Below, piece after piece: positions 22,993-36,502 of a stretch of 64,000 bases of DNA. Source of the stretch: Diadema setosum (lineage: Eukaryota; Echinodermata; Echinoidea; Diadematoida; Diadematidae); assembly GCF_964275005.1 (NCBI RefSeq), contig NC_092702.1, positions 34,631,316-34,695,315 of the forward strand, written 5' to 3'. The position numbers were made by a program, and so were the translations under genes. The notes under the pieces are model-generated. The model did not search any database and was not told the origin of the DNA. It saw nothing but the letters and a program-made list of their open reading frames with translations. Position 1 is the first letter of the stretch. Every line of letters starts with the position of its first letter.

Positions 22993-25900
22993 GGTGATGT
23001 TGGAGTTTTTGTGTTAAAAGAATTCTGAGAGTCAGAACTTTACAAATGGGATACAGTTCACCACTTGACAGTGTATTGATTTATGGAGATCGTAGTCCTA
23101 GTTGTTTTAGGCGGCGTGTAATCAAGAAAACACATAATGTCACGACCTCACGTCTCATAAATAGACTCTCTATTGACTTCAAGGTAATAATGTTTTATTG
23201 AGTCTTGTGAATTCAAGATGTATCCCTGTCACAAAAATGTCGTGTGATTGAAATCGACAGGCAGTGATCCTCCCAATCGGGAATGATCCGGGAGTGAAAG
23301 ATATCTAAAGAACACACTTAAACAACGCTTCCATGCAACATCTTCAGGTTGGATGAAAGATATTAGTCAAATTGCTGTAACTGAACACCAAGGGACATTG
23401 ATTCTTGAAGGCGAAGAAGGTGCATACGTGACTTCCCTTCACACGTTCCCGTTCCGATGGTATGAGTTACGCCGATGGAACTGCAGGCCAAGTAATAAGC
23501 AATCAATGTTGTGTCCATGTTAGGTAAAACTGTCGGAAATATTTCTCGTTATATGCAATATCACACAAACTGGATCCAGCGGAGTACTTCTCTCGTACTT
23601 TCCTTTGTTACTGTAATATCATTGTCAATAAAAGTCTCACCAAAGCTGCATACTGGAAATCCTTGTCACAGTTCAATCATATAATCCATGTTCCATGGCG
23701 CATCGAATGGGACTATGAATAGGTCCAGTCCGTCCACAAAGTTTGAGATACTAGTATATATTTAAAAAAAGATCCTTTTAAACGGTACACATGTAGAGAA
23801 AATACACATTTCGATTAGTCAGGGAGTTCACAAATCTGGAAACTTGCTGCTCCGTCGTTACGAATAACGTATTCCCAGTCAGTGGAAGCCAATTTAATTC
23901 TTGAACGTAGCATGGTAGCGACTTGTCTGTTGATCAAAATGTTTGTCACGCAGTGAAATCTAGGCGATTCACGAAGAAGCTTTGGGGTTTTGGGGTTGTC
24001 GCGATGAATAGGAACTGTATCTACGAATTACCCCCTATACAGTCCGCTTACTGCCTATCTCACCACCTTTCACAAAACGCAGTCAGTTCACAAAGGAAAA
24101 GACGGCCCAATCCGCCTAAAGATACATACAAACATCTTTCGTCAGCATCGAAAAGGTATTCATTGAAGTCATGTGGCTTCCCTCAGTCAGGTCACAGCTT
24201 TTTGTCCATTCAAACCAACGTGTCTCGTTCCAGAACGGCGGAGAAAAATAGTTTATGATATCCCTTGAAAGTTGCGCAGCATGAATCCCTGCCAATGTTT
24301 TTGTTCTTCTTTATAGTCATGACTTTTCTTTCCTCCGTTTTCACCCCCTCTCTCGCATCGCGTTGGCCAGTGATCATAATTCGGTTGCCAGGGGTGACGT
24401 ATCAATATCAAGGAGCGACGCTCGATGTGGCCTGCGGATGTGAGACCAGCTGCGCCGCGACGGGTGCCGTTTCTATGGCAGTGCTCTCTAGCTTGGGAAG
24501 ACTGCCGTCCCATGATACCGCTGACAGATCCATAGAAACGGGGAATCAATCCCTGTCCCGCTGCATCATTGACAGCAAGGAGGTCGACCCTTAAAAGAGT
24601 TCAAATATCGTCAGCATGACGCCATAGAAGTCATCAAATTATGTATAAAAAATATTGGTTACTGCAATGGATTTAAACAGAAGATTAGATCTGACAGCGT
24701 TTATGAAAAGGGGATAAAACAAACAACAATTTAATCTCTTTGGGTATCATCAACTATTAGCTGACGGTGCACTTGTCCTATAGTAACAACTGTTACTGCC
24801 GTTAGAGAATATGATATTAATAATTATGGTCCATGTAGTTTTCTCAAGAAATAGTTCTTGTGACACTGAGTTAATTGCATGTATGCGTATTCCATCTTAC
24901 CACGGCTTTTGATTTTTAAAAATCGGTATTATGTATATATTTCTTTTTCTTAAAAAAATAATACAGTAAGCAGAAGACCTGGCTGTCAATTAGACGACAG
25001 AGCGCATGATTACTAAAATATGCTTCTATAGAATATTCGATATTCACAGGAGTTTACCCCTGTGAAAATAATAATGTATTTAATACTTTAATTATATCTA
25101 TGGCTTGAAATCACAAATCTACTGTAAGGGATGACAGTCTATGACTATGCCTTAATGAGACAACAATTAATAGAGTGATGAATAGTTTTGTCATGTTTCA
25201 TTCAGAGCTATAGATATAATGATACTTATGATAGTCTACGATAGCTTTTGCAATATCAACAAGGAAAAAATAGTCGACAGCAATCTAATAACACATCACA
25301 ACGATTAATCACATCATGATATGGTAGTCAGATATCACAGAAGTCCAGTCATATTTTTGTTAGTTATTGTTAGTGTAAATATACACTCCAAATGAGTAAA
25401 ATCCATGGTAACACGTATACATATGGAACGAATGTCATCGCAAGTTGTGATACAGAGTAATATTTTCAGTGTTATCATAGTCGATGTAATCCTTATCACA
25501 ATTTTTGAGGATTCCACAGCTCATTTCTATTTTTGTTGTGAGATTAAGTTAATTTTTGCTGATATAAGGGGGGTGGGGTGTTGATTATACATTCCTAAAT
25601 ACCACATTTCCTATACCCCGTCCCCTTTCAATGCAATATACATCCCTGCCTACACCCCTGTCTACGCCCCTGTCTAGACACCCCAGGTAGGCATCACATA
25701 GCCGATGACGAGGGGATAAGATTTCAGTAGCGGATGCCATTTACAAGACATTACTGTCTTTGGAACTCCTCTACAACAATTCGAATATTAATCTATGCTT
25801 ATGGAACCCCGAGGTATACAGGGCCCCGGATATAGGGCATTCTTTTAGACAGGAAACCGACAACAAACACGAGAATTATCTTCAGATAAATTACTGCCTC

Positions 25901-27304
25901 ATCATCAGCCATGTAGCAGTGAAGTTTTGTACACACTTGAGACGTTTTATGCATTTTGATGCGAGTAATCTAGAACAGTGATAAAGAAAGTTCGATATTT
26001 GAATCGATTCACTGTTAGATTGTTTTCCGTTTCAAGGTCATGCGTGTTGTTCTATCCCTCCAGCACGGGTTCGGGAAGGGGAAGGCTGGATCTTCGCGTC
26101 ACAGAAGAGCACAGGATGCGTCCTTCGTAGTTTTTACTATTTCCTTCGTACGTCGCTATCTATTCATATCCCGTTTTGTCCGATATAAGCGTGTACGTCG
26201 TACATCCGTTTCGTTAATACATGTATTTACACTGACTTTGCAACTTGGTGTTTTTCCCAGTAATTAAAAAATGAAGAAATTTTTGAAGACAGCCAGTAAA
26301 ATAAATACATAATATTATGTCTTTACATGTGCCAGTGTAATCAAAGTCGTTCAGTATTGCTGCGATTCCACGAAGATGGTGGGTGCAATGCAATATTCGA
26401 ATATAATAGAACTCTTGAACTTTCCGTTTATTGCATGCCTTGGCCCGTCGATCATATCGATACTTCCGTCAACAAATTTCTAAACACCTCTCTCAATAAA
26501 ACTTTGCACTGCCTCTCTGCAAGGATCAATCATAAATAGATTTAATCGCGGGGAGATTAAAAAAAAAAAGTATTTCCATCTGGATGTACGTCATAGCCAT
26601 AAGAATCAAAATCAGCGCTCAATTTAATAACCTACTCTGACGAGTCTGATAACCGATTATGACGCTTATTGCGGCTAACAACCATTTTTGCTGCCCTTGA
26701 CGAGTTGAAAAGTTTGTGATGATCGATGCGGGGATAGACACCACTGCAACAGGTGTTTCCTGACCAAATTCGGTAAAAACTGATGGCGAGATAAATATTA
26801 CAGGAAATCACGATCGAAGGTTCGGCTGGGATGGATATTGAAACTCATTTGGAAAATTCCGATGAACTTTACTGTCATCCCATTTCGTTTCTGCACCTTT
26901 TCTCCGACTAGTGAAAATATGAGCCCATCCCCCCCCCCAAAAAAAAAAGTGCACGTGAGATAAAATGACGCAAAACGCCTTTACTCCGTACTATTAGATC
27001 ATTGTTTTCGTTCCCACGAGTACTGTTATAGCGAATCAACAGGTGCTCTTCATCACGCATAACTAAAAGTAGAGGAATAGATAACGGAGACTGTCATGAT
27101 GCGATGCGATGCTTGATTTGGGTGCGGCCACAATAAGGCTTAGAACAAAGGAGAAAGACTAATTTGCATATAATAAATAGTACGGTTACCTTTATATCAA
27201 ATATATATGAGGGCAGAGGGAAGTCAATCAAAAAATTCTTCTCTGCCAGTGTGTTTGTGCATGCGAGTTTGAACATGTGTGCTTCAGACATGGAGCTACA
27301 ACGA

Positions 27305-27306
<2 letters not shown>
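22993..27306. other. Intergenic, no supported gene
   Basis: A CpG-richer patch at 24290-24600 contains a 12-bp inverted repeat (CCGTTTCTATGG and its complement) and open frames on both strands, none with a recognisable domain. It could be a 5' exon or a promoter of an unseen gene. The rest is AT-rich and featureless. Confidence 0.4.
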
Positions 27307-27350
<44 letters not shown>

Positions 27351-27402
27351 TGTGTGTGTGAGTGTGTGCGTGTGTGTGTGTAAGTGTGTGTGTGTGTGTG
27401 TG
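27307..27402. repeat. (GT)n microsatellite
   Basis: About 45 GT dinucleotides with a few substitutions. Confidence 0.95.
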
Positions 27403-30400
27403 ACATCGTTAGCTGAGCAGACATGTAAGTGCATACATTTGTGAAATATATCACAAAATATCCATAAATGTTACTGTAATGTAATTCCACAGCATCTCTC
27501 AAATGAGCATTTTCCCATACTGTATAGTATGGCTCAGGAGGAGGTAATGATAAAATTATGACAAGGATGATACTGATGAAACCCCCCCCCCAAAAAAAAA
27601 AAAAAAAAAAAAAAATGTAAACAAAAGGACACATCACCAACATCACAGAAGAAAAGAGAATGTAAAACAATAGTAAACACACCAGTTTACTGAATAATCA
27701 CAAGAACAAGCACAATGTCTGTAATTACTACAAAGTTTATTCATAAAATGTGCTAGGAATCATTCTCCTATCATTCACTGTATTACAAAGAAATGTCCAT
27801 GACTGTATGAGAGCAACTATACAAGCATGTCCTGTTATTAAAATTTCAAAATCTTTGTGACATCTTTAATGAGAAGTTAGAACGAGAAGGACTCCAAGAA
27901 GACAACCTAACATCCTTCTTGCTCTGACTGGTCACCACTTCATCAATAAACTGACCATGAGCCTACAATGAGTGAAGGAAATAGCACCAAATTAGCGCAA
28001 TACAATTAAAAATTCTATTTTTTTTTTCTTTTCAGTGCAAATGTGAATAGACTAAATACACCTATGTATTAGCGCTATACATGCAGTAAACATACCTGGG
28101 TAGAGTGAGCATAAAACAAATTGGACACAAATCTTCAAACCATGCATACGTAGAATATTACTTCAATGGTGAATTGTGCCAAGTATAAGCCAACACATTA
28201 ATTTTCATTTGACTGAATGCTGGCACTGTATCTTAAATTTTATGTCTCTTTTATAAAGGAACACAAAATAAAAACACATATGGGCAGTCCAAACAATAAT
28301 TAAAGTGAACATATTTAAATGAAATGTCATCTGAAAGTAACGATCATACTCGGAACAGTATTCACAACAAGGTCAGAGCATTGAACATACCACACATTTG
28401 TATGTTACAAGTCATCACAAATACAATTGTAGCTAAGATATCATAAACATATAGCACAAAAAGAACATATTATGTAGATAAAGAAAATGTCTAAATGGAA
28501 AAAAATATTTGTCTCAATATTTGGGCATAACACATGACACATCAACATACAAAAGTAGAAAACAAGTAATAAGTTAAGACTACAAGCTCAACTGCATGTA
28601 TCTAATTGAATTTGTAAAATACAGACTGTAAAACAATCAGAATGTCATACTAAACAGCATACCACTCAAAAGCCATGACCAACTGCACCAAATGCAGTGT
28701 TAAGCACAACAGTAGCAAACGAAAAATAAAAAAGATGTCACCTCAAATGCTAGCATATCCATCCCATCCGACGCCATCCCATCCCATTTTATAATCATTG
28801 GTGGACAAGGATGACTTACACTCTTATTGGCTCATCTTGACAGCATTACTTGTTGACAGACATGATTCTTTTTAAAGTAATCTGCACTCAATCATTGTCC
28901 ACTCGCTGCATTATTGCCCCAAAGCATTTTGATAGAAAGATCGGTCTGTATCTTGTCCGCGGGGATATGTTCCGTGGAGTCTACGTCTGGCTTCACGGAA
29001 TCCCACCATTAAAGTAAAAAAAAATTATAAAAACTCCTCTGGACAGACAGATTTTTCTGTCTATCAAGCATCATGCCATGTACAAGAAAAGACTGAATAA
29101 TTTATCTTATACCTAGATAATGACATTCATCTGTTCTCTAACAGATGGCAACAAAAAAATGAAACAAAAACATTTCTCACTAAAGAAGGAAATAAAAATC
29201 TTGTTAAATCACAAAAAATTTCCTCAATCTGCTAAAAAAAGAGAAGACATTCAACATCCATGAGGCAAAGGAAAAATAATGATAAGAAGAAGGAAAAACA
29301 TAATGTTACACTTCAAAGAGGCTGATCTTTTCAGTCTGTCAAGGAGATAATGTGATTTCAAAAACTGTTAATGCTACTAAACCTAAATGTATCTCATCCC
29401 TGCCCTGTCGTAATAGAACATATCAAAACAAAGAAACATATCATATACCATCGCCTGAACTCAGAGTTTAAGAATGCAGGACGGATAACAAGCATACTGG
29501 AAGACTCTACAATCTCAGCGGCATCTACACTGTATCAAGGTGTTTGAAGAACGGAAGCACTGATTTTCTTTTCCTGCTCAATGTTTTTCACCTGCTAAAT
29601 GATGTGAAAATGGCAGAGCACATGAATCGTAAGACTACAATTTCGTCATTTGTTCTACTTAATCATTAGAATATTATTCTTATTAATTAAATTCAATTCC
29701 ACCAGTGATCACTTGCATAAACCCAGCTTCTAATAAAGAATACAGGTGGTACTGCTTTCAGAATTATTGCGGAAATAAAATTACAACAAAAATTGAACAC
29801 ATAATTTTCTTTCTGCCCCCCCCCCCAAGTTTTCCCCAAGACTGATTCGGACCAATACTAAATCTCATCACATAGTAGTCAAGATTGTTGTCTTGCTGTC
29901 ACAGGACACAAGACGATACGCAGAAATCTACATAAATTCATCACATAATATTTGATGTAGAAAATGACTAAATGAAGTCTTCACAAGAGCTACAATCAAT
30001 GAAAATAAAATATGCAGAAATGTATGTTTACAAATCCCTTATTCCCTGGGCCCCCTTTTATCAAAAGATATAATCATCAATTATAAATTTCCTTAACACA
30101 CAGGCTGCCAAAGACTTATGAAAGAAATCCACTATATAATCAATTATAACTCCTCATAAGACAGGGCCCAGGTCTTATAACACTGGATATTCACTTTGTA
30201 ATTTACATAAATTCTAGTTACTATAGCAACGACTAGAAGTCCCAAAAGCTGACTGGACCTCCCTGTGATAGATATTTGCATATCAATCGAATGTTGCAAT
30301 TCTAGCATGTCTCTTGCGCTACATGGCCGAGTAATCATGGGAAGAATCTAACTGAACTATTTTCTCAGAACATCAAATATTTACCACAATGCTTACTTTA

Positions 30401-30814
30401 AGCAATATCCATCAATGCGAAAACACTGGATATCAAGCAGAGTCAAAAACCTAGCAGCCACCTGTATACAAAGCCAACTGCTTCACGGGGCTGCTATAAA
30501 GTCCCATGAAGAAAAGTGATACGGCAAAGATCTTGTGTATATCAATCACCTCTCTCATGTGGGAAGTGGCTATTGAATTCTCTCCCAGTGTTAATGCAGT
30601 GGAACCTTGCTCTAAAAGGTTAAGATATAACAAAGCCCTCTTATACTGAGTTGAGTTTGCAGGCTTCAGCTCTTTATAATTCTTCATTTCCGCACCCTGA
30701 TATACTAGCAGGGAGTAACCTGATATAACAAGGTACTTGGCAATTGTCAGTTTTTAGGACCTCATTATAATGTAGCTTCTCTGTACTTCATGGTCACCAG
30801 TGACCACAATCTCC
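27403..30814. other. Intergenic or distal SUFU 3' UTR
   Basis: Unusually poor in open frames on both strands and free of clear repeats apart from a poly-A run at 27590-27615. It lies downstream of SUFU in the transcription direction. An AATAAA on the minus strand sits at 27736-27741, so a very long 3' UTR is possible but not shown. Confidence 0.35.
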
Positions 30815-31267
30815 AATAAGCCAGTTCGGGGTTAGCATATGTACAGATGGGTACAAATGACCTTTCTTCTTTCTCAGTTGATTAGGCACTCCACTAGTCT
30901 TCAAGCAACAGAATGCATTAGCTTGCCTAACGTAACAATTATTCATGGAATTCATCAGTCATGTTCAAACAAAGAATGTACTCGCGTAGACCAGGTGATC
31001 AGAATGATCCATCAATCACTGACACTTCAGAAAACATCCATTTATTTTGCATTGAATGTAATGACAATCTTCTTCTATTGATATTGCCAAATACTGCTTT
31101 TGCTGCCAGGTGGATGTGATGGCAAGCACCACTTTAATACAAGGGTTACTTGAATAATCATTGCATCACAGATGCTTATCTCAGTGAATTTAAAAACCAA
31201 CATGCTCTGCTGGTACAAATGACCTTTTTCTGCTCATGCTCAGAGTGGAACCCCGAACTGGCTTATT
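30815..31267. mobile_element. 453-bp MITE with 19-bp perfect terminal inverted repeats
   Basis: AATAAGCCAGTTCGGGGTT at 30815-30833 is the exact reverse complement of 31249-31267. A second internal pair, TACAAATGACCTTT near 30851 and 31214, is in direct orientation. No coding capacity. It nearly abuts the next element. Confidence 0.8.
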
Positions 31268-31270
31268 TCA

Positions 31271-31521
31271 GTTACACGCCATATATTTCGCGAGTCTAAA
31301 TATTCGCGAATCGGGAATTCCCGACGATTTTGCGAGTGGTTAAATTCGCGATCGTGATTCATGATGAGTCCTGTACTGAACGGAGAAGAGTACACGCATA
31401 CATCACATTTACATCAGGATGAGAGTAAATATTTTCGCGTGTCTTTAATTTCATGAATAGCACCTAACTCGCAAAATTCGTGCAAATAAAAACCTCGTGA
31501 AATATTCGGCATATACAGTAA
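31271..31521 (+). mobile_element. MITE family A, copy 1
   Basis: Terminal inverted repeats of the type GCCATATATTTCGCGAG at the left and CTCGTGAAATATTCGGC at the right. The interior has repeated TTCGCGA blocks. The same element recurs at 36809-37051, 38230-38497 and 63359-63795. Confidence 0.8.
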
Positions 31522-33669
31522 TCTGTCATTGTACCCAGTTACTACTTCTTCTGCAAGATTTTCTGTATTGTACACAATGGCCTGCTTTTTTAGGTCAACA
31601 AAGGTTTCAATTAGGATGAAAGGAATATAATATAGGACATATGGGTACCTATTGGAAAGAAAAGAAATCTACAACATGATTAAACAGTTGTTTAAACCTC
31701 AGGCATATATACATGTACAGGAGAAATGTAAGTGACATTTGCTACACACATCACCTGTTCATAAAGGCCACTCTTTTCTAATCTCCCTATAGTAGCCATT
31801 ATGCACTAGTTTGACTGCTGGCGACTCGGCAAATTATACATTATAACAGATCAATGGAAAATGACATATTGGCAGTGATAATAAGTGAATTGAAGAATCA
31901 ATATTTCATCTCAAATAACTAAAATTACTTTCTTTAAACATTTCTCTTCTTACATATCCACATAAAACCACATGCATTAAACAAATTCTAGCTTAAGAAA
32001 AGTAGGTGACTAATAATGAAATTAAATAAACAAAGAGGATAGTAATTTCACTTTTTCATTTCAACAAACATACCTGTTAATGTTCAGAATAGAAAAGACA
32101 TGGTTCAGCCTTCTCTATTTCATTTCTCAGTTAAATTCTGTGGTTTTGTGCTGAACCTTAGTCTTATGATTTCATCTGTCATTGTTTGTGTTTCATAGGG
32201 TAGAGTAACACATTCTCTTGTATCTGAACCCTTTAATGTTCAAATGTAATCCTTCATTCCAGTTGCAGAAATATTAAAAAGCCTCTTAATTGCTGAATTT
32301 GCAATGGATCCTTACAACTGGTAACACATTTTGGAGGACTAAATTACTGTTTATGTCTCAAATTGGCAAATTTTTGTGATTTGTCCTGATTTTTTGCAGA
32401 TTTAAAAATTCAGTTTCATCTACCAGTAGTCTTGATCCTACAAAGGATAAATTGTAAAATTCAGAGCTGTCAATATAATGAGGACAATGATAATTTCTGC
32501 AGATAAAAATTACCCCAGAACTTATGACTTTTCTTTTAATTACAGGCTGCCTCAAAGCCATCATTTTCATCCCACTTGCCAATGCAAAGGGCATAAAGAA
32601 CAATATGTAACGGCGAGAGGATATATATAAACAAATTTGCATCTCAGTGGGTACCCACTCGTTACTTTAAAAGGCAGGTACACTTCAAGGGAGCAGACAC
32701 CCAGACCTAAAGCAAGATTAGAGTCTAAGATTTCAAAGGGTTGTGTCTCATGTCTGTAAATCCCCACACAAGGCTGGTAAAGTAATATGATTACCCATCA
32801 TATTGACAATGATGCGTGAGTGCCACTTGTCCATTTGCTTAGTCACATCTCTTTGCAAGACAACAACTAACAAATAGATAAATACATTACATGTTGAAGG
32901 GCTCCCTCTTTAGGTCCATGCAGATAGCAGATATTCTCCTATCTCATACACTGTGGTGCCTATGCAGCAGTAGTGATCTCTATCTTATGGCACAGAGGAC
33001 ATAGCAAGAGAGTGTTATTTGCCAAATTAGGTAGAATTCAATTACTGCACCCCAAGTTCCCTCCATCCTGGTTAATACTTTGCTTTTGTAAAAGTGCATA
33101 TAAACAGAGCTGCAGCTTACAAACAAGAAGATCATCTTCTACAACTGGTGACAGAAGCCACAACACGAAACAGAAGCAACACAGACAGGCATGGCAGTGC
33201 ATCATCCTTGGGACCAGATCCACTGTAGTAATTTTTACAACTCTTTCGCTGCTTCTCTGCAGTTTGTTATTCAGCCATGCAAAAGCATACATGGAGCAGG
33301 ACCTCAGCTTTTGCCCTTTACACCTGACTGACTGCTGATGTCATCGCTTTTATATATATTATCACTTTCGAAACTCTATAATCTCTTATCATCAATAAGT
33401 GCTACCGCAACTTACAAAGCACATTCAAGTCCCCATGCTTCATCAGACAACCAATGAGTTATCAAAAAGGCACTACGATATCAACTCTGAAATCTAAGTA
33501 CAATGATTGTGACAGGAATACGAGAAGTTCATTTCAGTCTAATACTTATTACGTGCCAGAATGACAGAAAGAGAAGAAAAAGGAGTAGAAGATGAAGGGT
33601 AAAGAGAGAAAAAATAAGCTCCATCCACTGGGCAGTGAGATGCCATCCTGAATGGGACACGCCCAAATC
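31522..33669 (-). other. Sequence downstream of the SUFU stop, probable 3' UTR at the upper end
   Basis: No coding exon recognised. The SUFU 3' UTR must start at 33669 and run leftwards, but no unique polyadenylation signal could be chosen: ATTAAA-type hexamers occur on the minus strand near 32533, 32231 and 31131. Confidence 0.4.
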
Positions 33670-33741
33670 TCACGTCTCATCTGGAGTGATGATCAGCTGC
33701 AGCTTCTTCTCCCCCCAGTCCATCACCTTGGGCAAGTCCAG
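33670..33741 (-). CDS. SUFU: SUFU coding exon 10 and stop
   Basis: Codes residues 439-461 (LDLPKVMDWGEKKLQLIITP then DET) and TGA at 33670-33672. It matches human FKLPKEYSWPEKKLKVSILP; the human C-terminal DVVFDSPLH is shortened here. Confidence 0.9.
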   Translation of the reverse strand: MDLPKVMDWGEKKLQLIITPDET

Positions 33742-36471
33742 CTGCAACCAAGAGAGCCAGTTGATAGATATGATTCAACTAAAATGTGTGGGAACATTTG
33801 GTATACAGTCCAACCTCAGTTATCAGGCCATGTTGGGACTGGGGACATCCCGATAAGTAGTATTGTTGGAGAAGCAAGACATGCTCAAGCACGACACTTT
33901 TAAGCAAGTTGTTTCGGGTATATATTGGGCATTCTTAATTCACAATTCACTATGCTAATTGAAATTATGTTTGTGTGTTTCATTATTCAAATAATGTGGA
34001 AATAACATGGCATATGAGTGGAAATACAGCATCCTCTTAGTCCGTTTCTTTCTAGCACTGGTATTTGGGTTGGTAAAGACATACATGGTATCATACTCAT
34101 TGACATATATGTCCAGACTTTGCTTTGTACTGTTAGTACAGTTCTGCACCGGAAACGCAGAGACAGTTCTTGTACGAATAATAGAGAGATCCCACAAAGT
34201 GACGACCAGTAACCCAGGTAAGACTGTATATTATCCCCCGACTCTGGACAGGCCTAGCATTAAAACCATCTTTTACAATTGACTGGATACTGAAAAATCA
34301 CTCCGTGTTTCTACTTTGACTTTGTTGATACAATGGATCTAATTTGCCATTGAGTGGAAAAGCAAAGAGAATCATTCAACTGCTTTACTATCTCTGCCCT
34401 AATCATTGTCACAATGAATATGATGACAAATTACATTTACTCTGTAAAATTTGAATGGGTTGATGCTTGACTAGACAAGGTGTGGGCTGAACGTTTAGAG
34501 ATTTTAAAACTTCTCAGATATCTTTTAACTTCTTTCTCACTTCAAGGGCAAATTTGCTGAAAATACTCACACTTTCTCTTGATGGGAGGCATTCAAGGTC
34601 GTTGGACATTTCATCTGCAAAATCTGCTGAGATGAGGAGCTACAATATAAACACAAATGAAATGTTCATTTAATTACAAATATCATTTCAGCATATTTAT
34701 GCAGCGAGTCCTGCGTAAATCACAAAGAAATGTTAAGAAATGTTGACATTCTAACAGTTGTAATAAGAAAATGCTAACATACGGCATGAAATGAAAATTC
34801 CCTACATATTTTGTAGCTCTGTAACAAACAAAGAGAGAGATAAACAGACACTAATCCTCTATACATGTACCATTGTTGGTATGTTTTGACATATACACCC
34901 TCAACATACGTATGCTGTGTATTTGTTACATGTACATGCAATCACAATCAACTTGACAATAACTATCTGTGTTCTGCCACCCATTAGATTTAGAACATCC
35001 ATGGCTCTCTTGGATACTGATCACTGAGGTGCTCTTACAGAGTGAGACAGTTTAATAATCTTGTTTACTTTACAGATACACAGGTTTGGTACAGAGCCAT
35101 GATTCACAACTTTGCCAAGTCAAGTAAAAACAGACTGTGAAACATTCACTGTCACCACATTGCCAAGAATCTTAGTGTGTAAAATTATCAATAATCAATA
35201 AATGATAAATTTTGACTTCAAAGTCAGGCATAACAAGTTCATGAACTTGCACCCAAACTTTACAAGACATTCTCTTCAGTTTATCATCTGTTTGCAGTAA
35301 GGAAGTGAACCACAAAGCTTTACAAACATTGTTGCATGTAAATGACTTTGTAGTCTTATCTTGCTCAATCCATTATTTTTCATGAATATTCATCATGTTA
35401 TTATACAATTTCACTGATTTTCTATTTCAGTGATGGTCATCACTGTCTAGAGCGTTTAGTTAGGGGGTAAATGTTTGTTTGGGAGTATTTGTTTCTTAAT
35501 CAATTTAGCAAAAATCATGCTGTTGAACATTATCATCACATAGATAACTGAAAGATGGATAAAGAATGGTATACAAGATAAAGAAATAAATTAAAAATCC
35601 ACTCCATATTTACCGTTTACAAATCAAATTTTGAGAGAAGAGTGAAATTAATCAAACTGAGAAATTACAAGAAAAACAGTCAGAGAAACATTGACCAATA
35701 TCAATGTGTAATATAATATGAAACTCTACTATTCCACATCTTTATTGTGTTACTTTAAATCTGTTTCACTGTTTTCAAAAATCTTTTTTTCACTCTTTCA
35801 TTCGTTTGATTTCACATAATCATGAAGATGACATGGCGATGAATCTAAGTTCTTGTCAATGCTAATGTGTACAAATGAATAAGTGTGAAAGCTGCATGAC
35901 AAGGCTGTGCAGAGAAGGATGATATGTCTTACCTGGAGCCAGGGACCCCTGGCCACAAAGGGATGGTTTTCCTCCACGAAGGAGCCCTCTACGCTGGGGG
36001 ATACCAGCGTGATTGCACAGTCGTTGGCCACGTTCTTGAAGGTGAAGTGGCGGCCATGTTTGATGCGGCCCCTGCATGTGTAAAAGGCACACAACCAGAA
36101 AAATAGAAATGAGAAACAAACAAAAAAGAACCAGCAAATGTGAAGCACACACAGTTGAATAGCCCTGAGCCATCCATAAGATAACAATTATCATGCCTTG
36201 GCCCCTCAGAACGTTCACTCCTGCACATGCAACATCTCTCTTCATTGCAGTTGTTACCCTGAGACCTTGGTTTCATTTGAGCACTTTCGAGCAAACTGAA
36301 CTGTACTGAACTGAATCGTGTCATGGAAGACTGGGAGTGTACGAGCGCTCTGTGGAGAAAGTGAACCTCTTGAGTTATGTCTGGACTTGGGTCAGAGGGT
36401 TCACACCTTTTGTAGCAACAAGGTCACGCACCTGCCGCACTTATGCCACATCAACACCAACAAGCATCATC

Positions 36472-36502
<31 letters not shown>

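Noticed and set aside
24265..24594. 109-residue plus-strand frame with a hydrophobic N-terminal segment
   Set aside because: The signal-peptide-like start comes from a T-rich stretch; the rest has no domain, and the opposite strand is open too. No support for a real gene.
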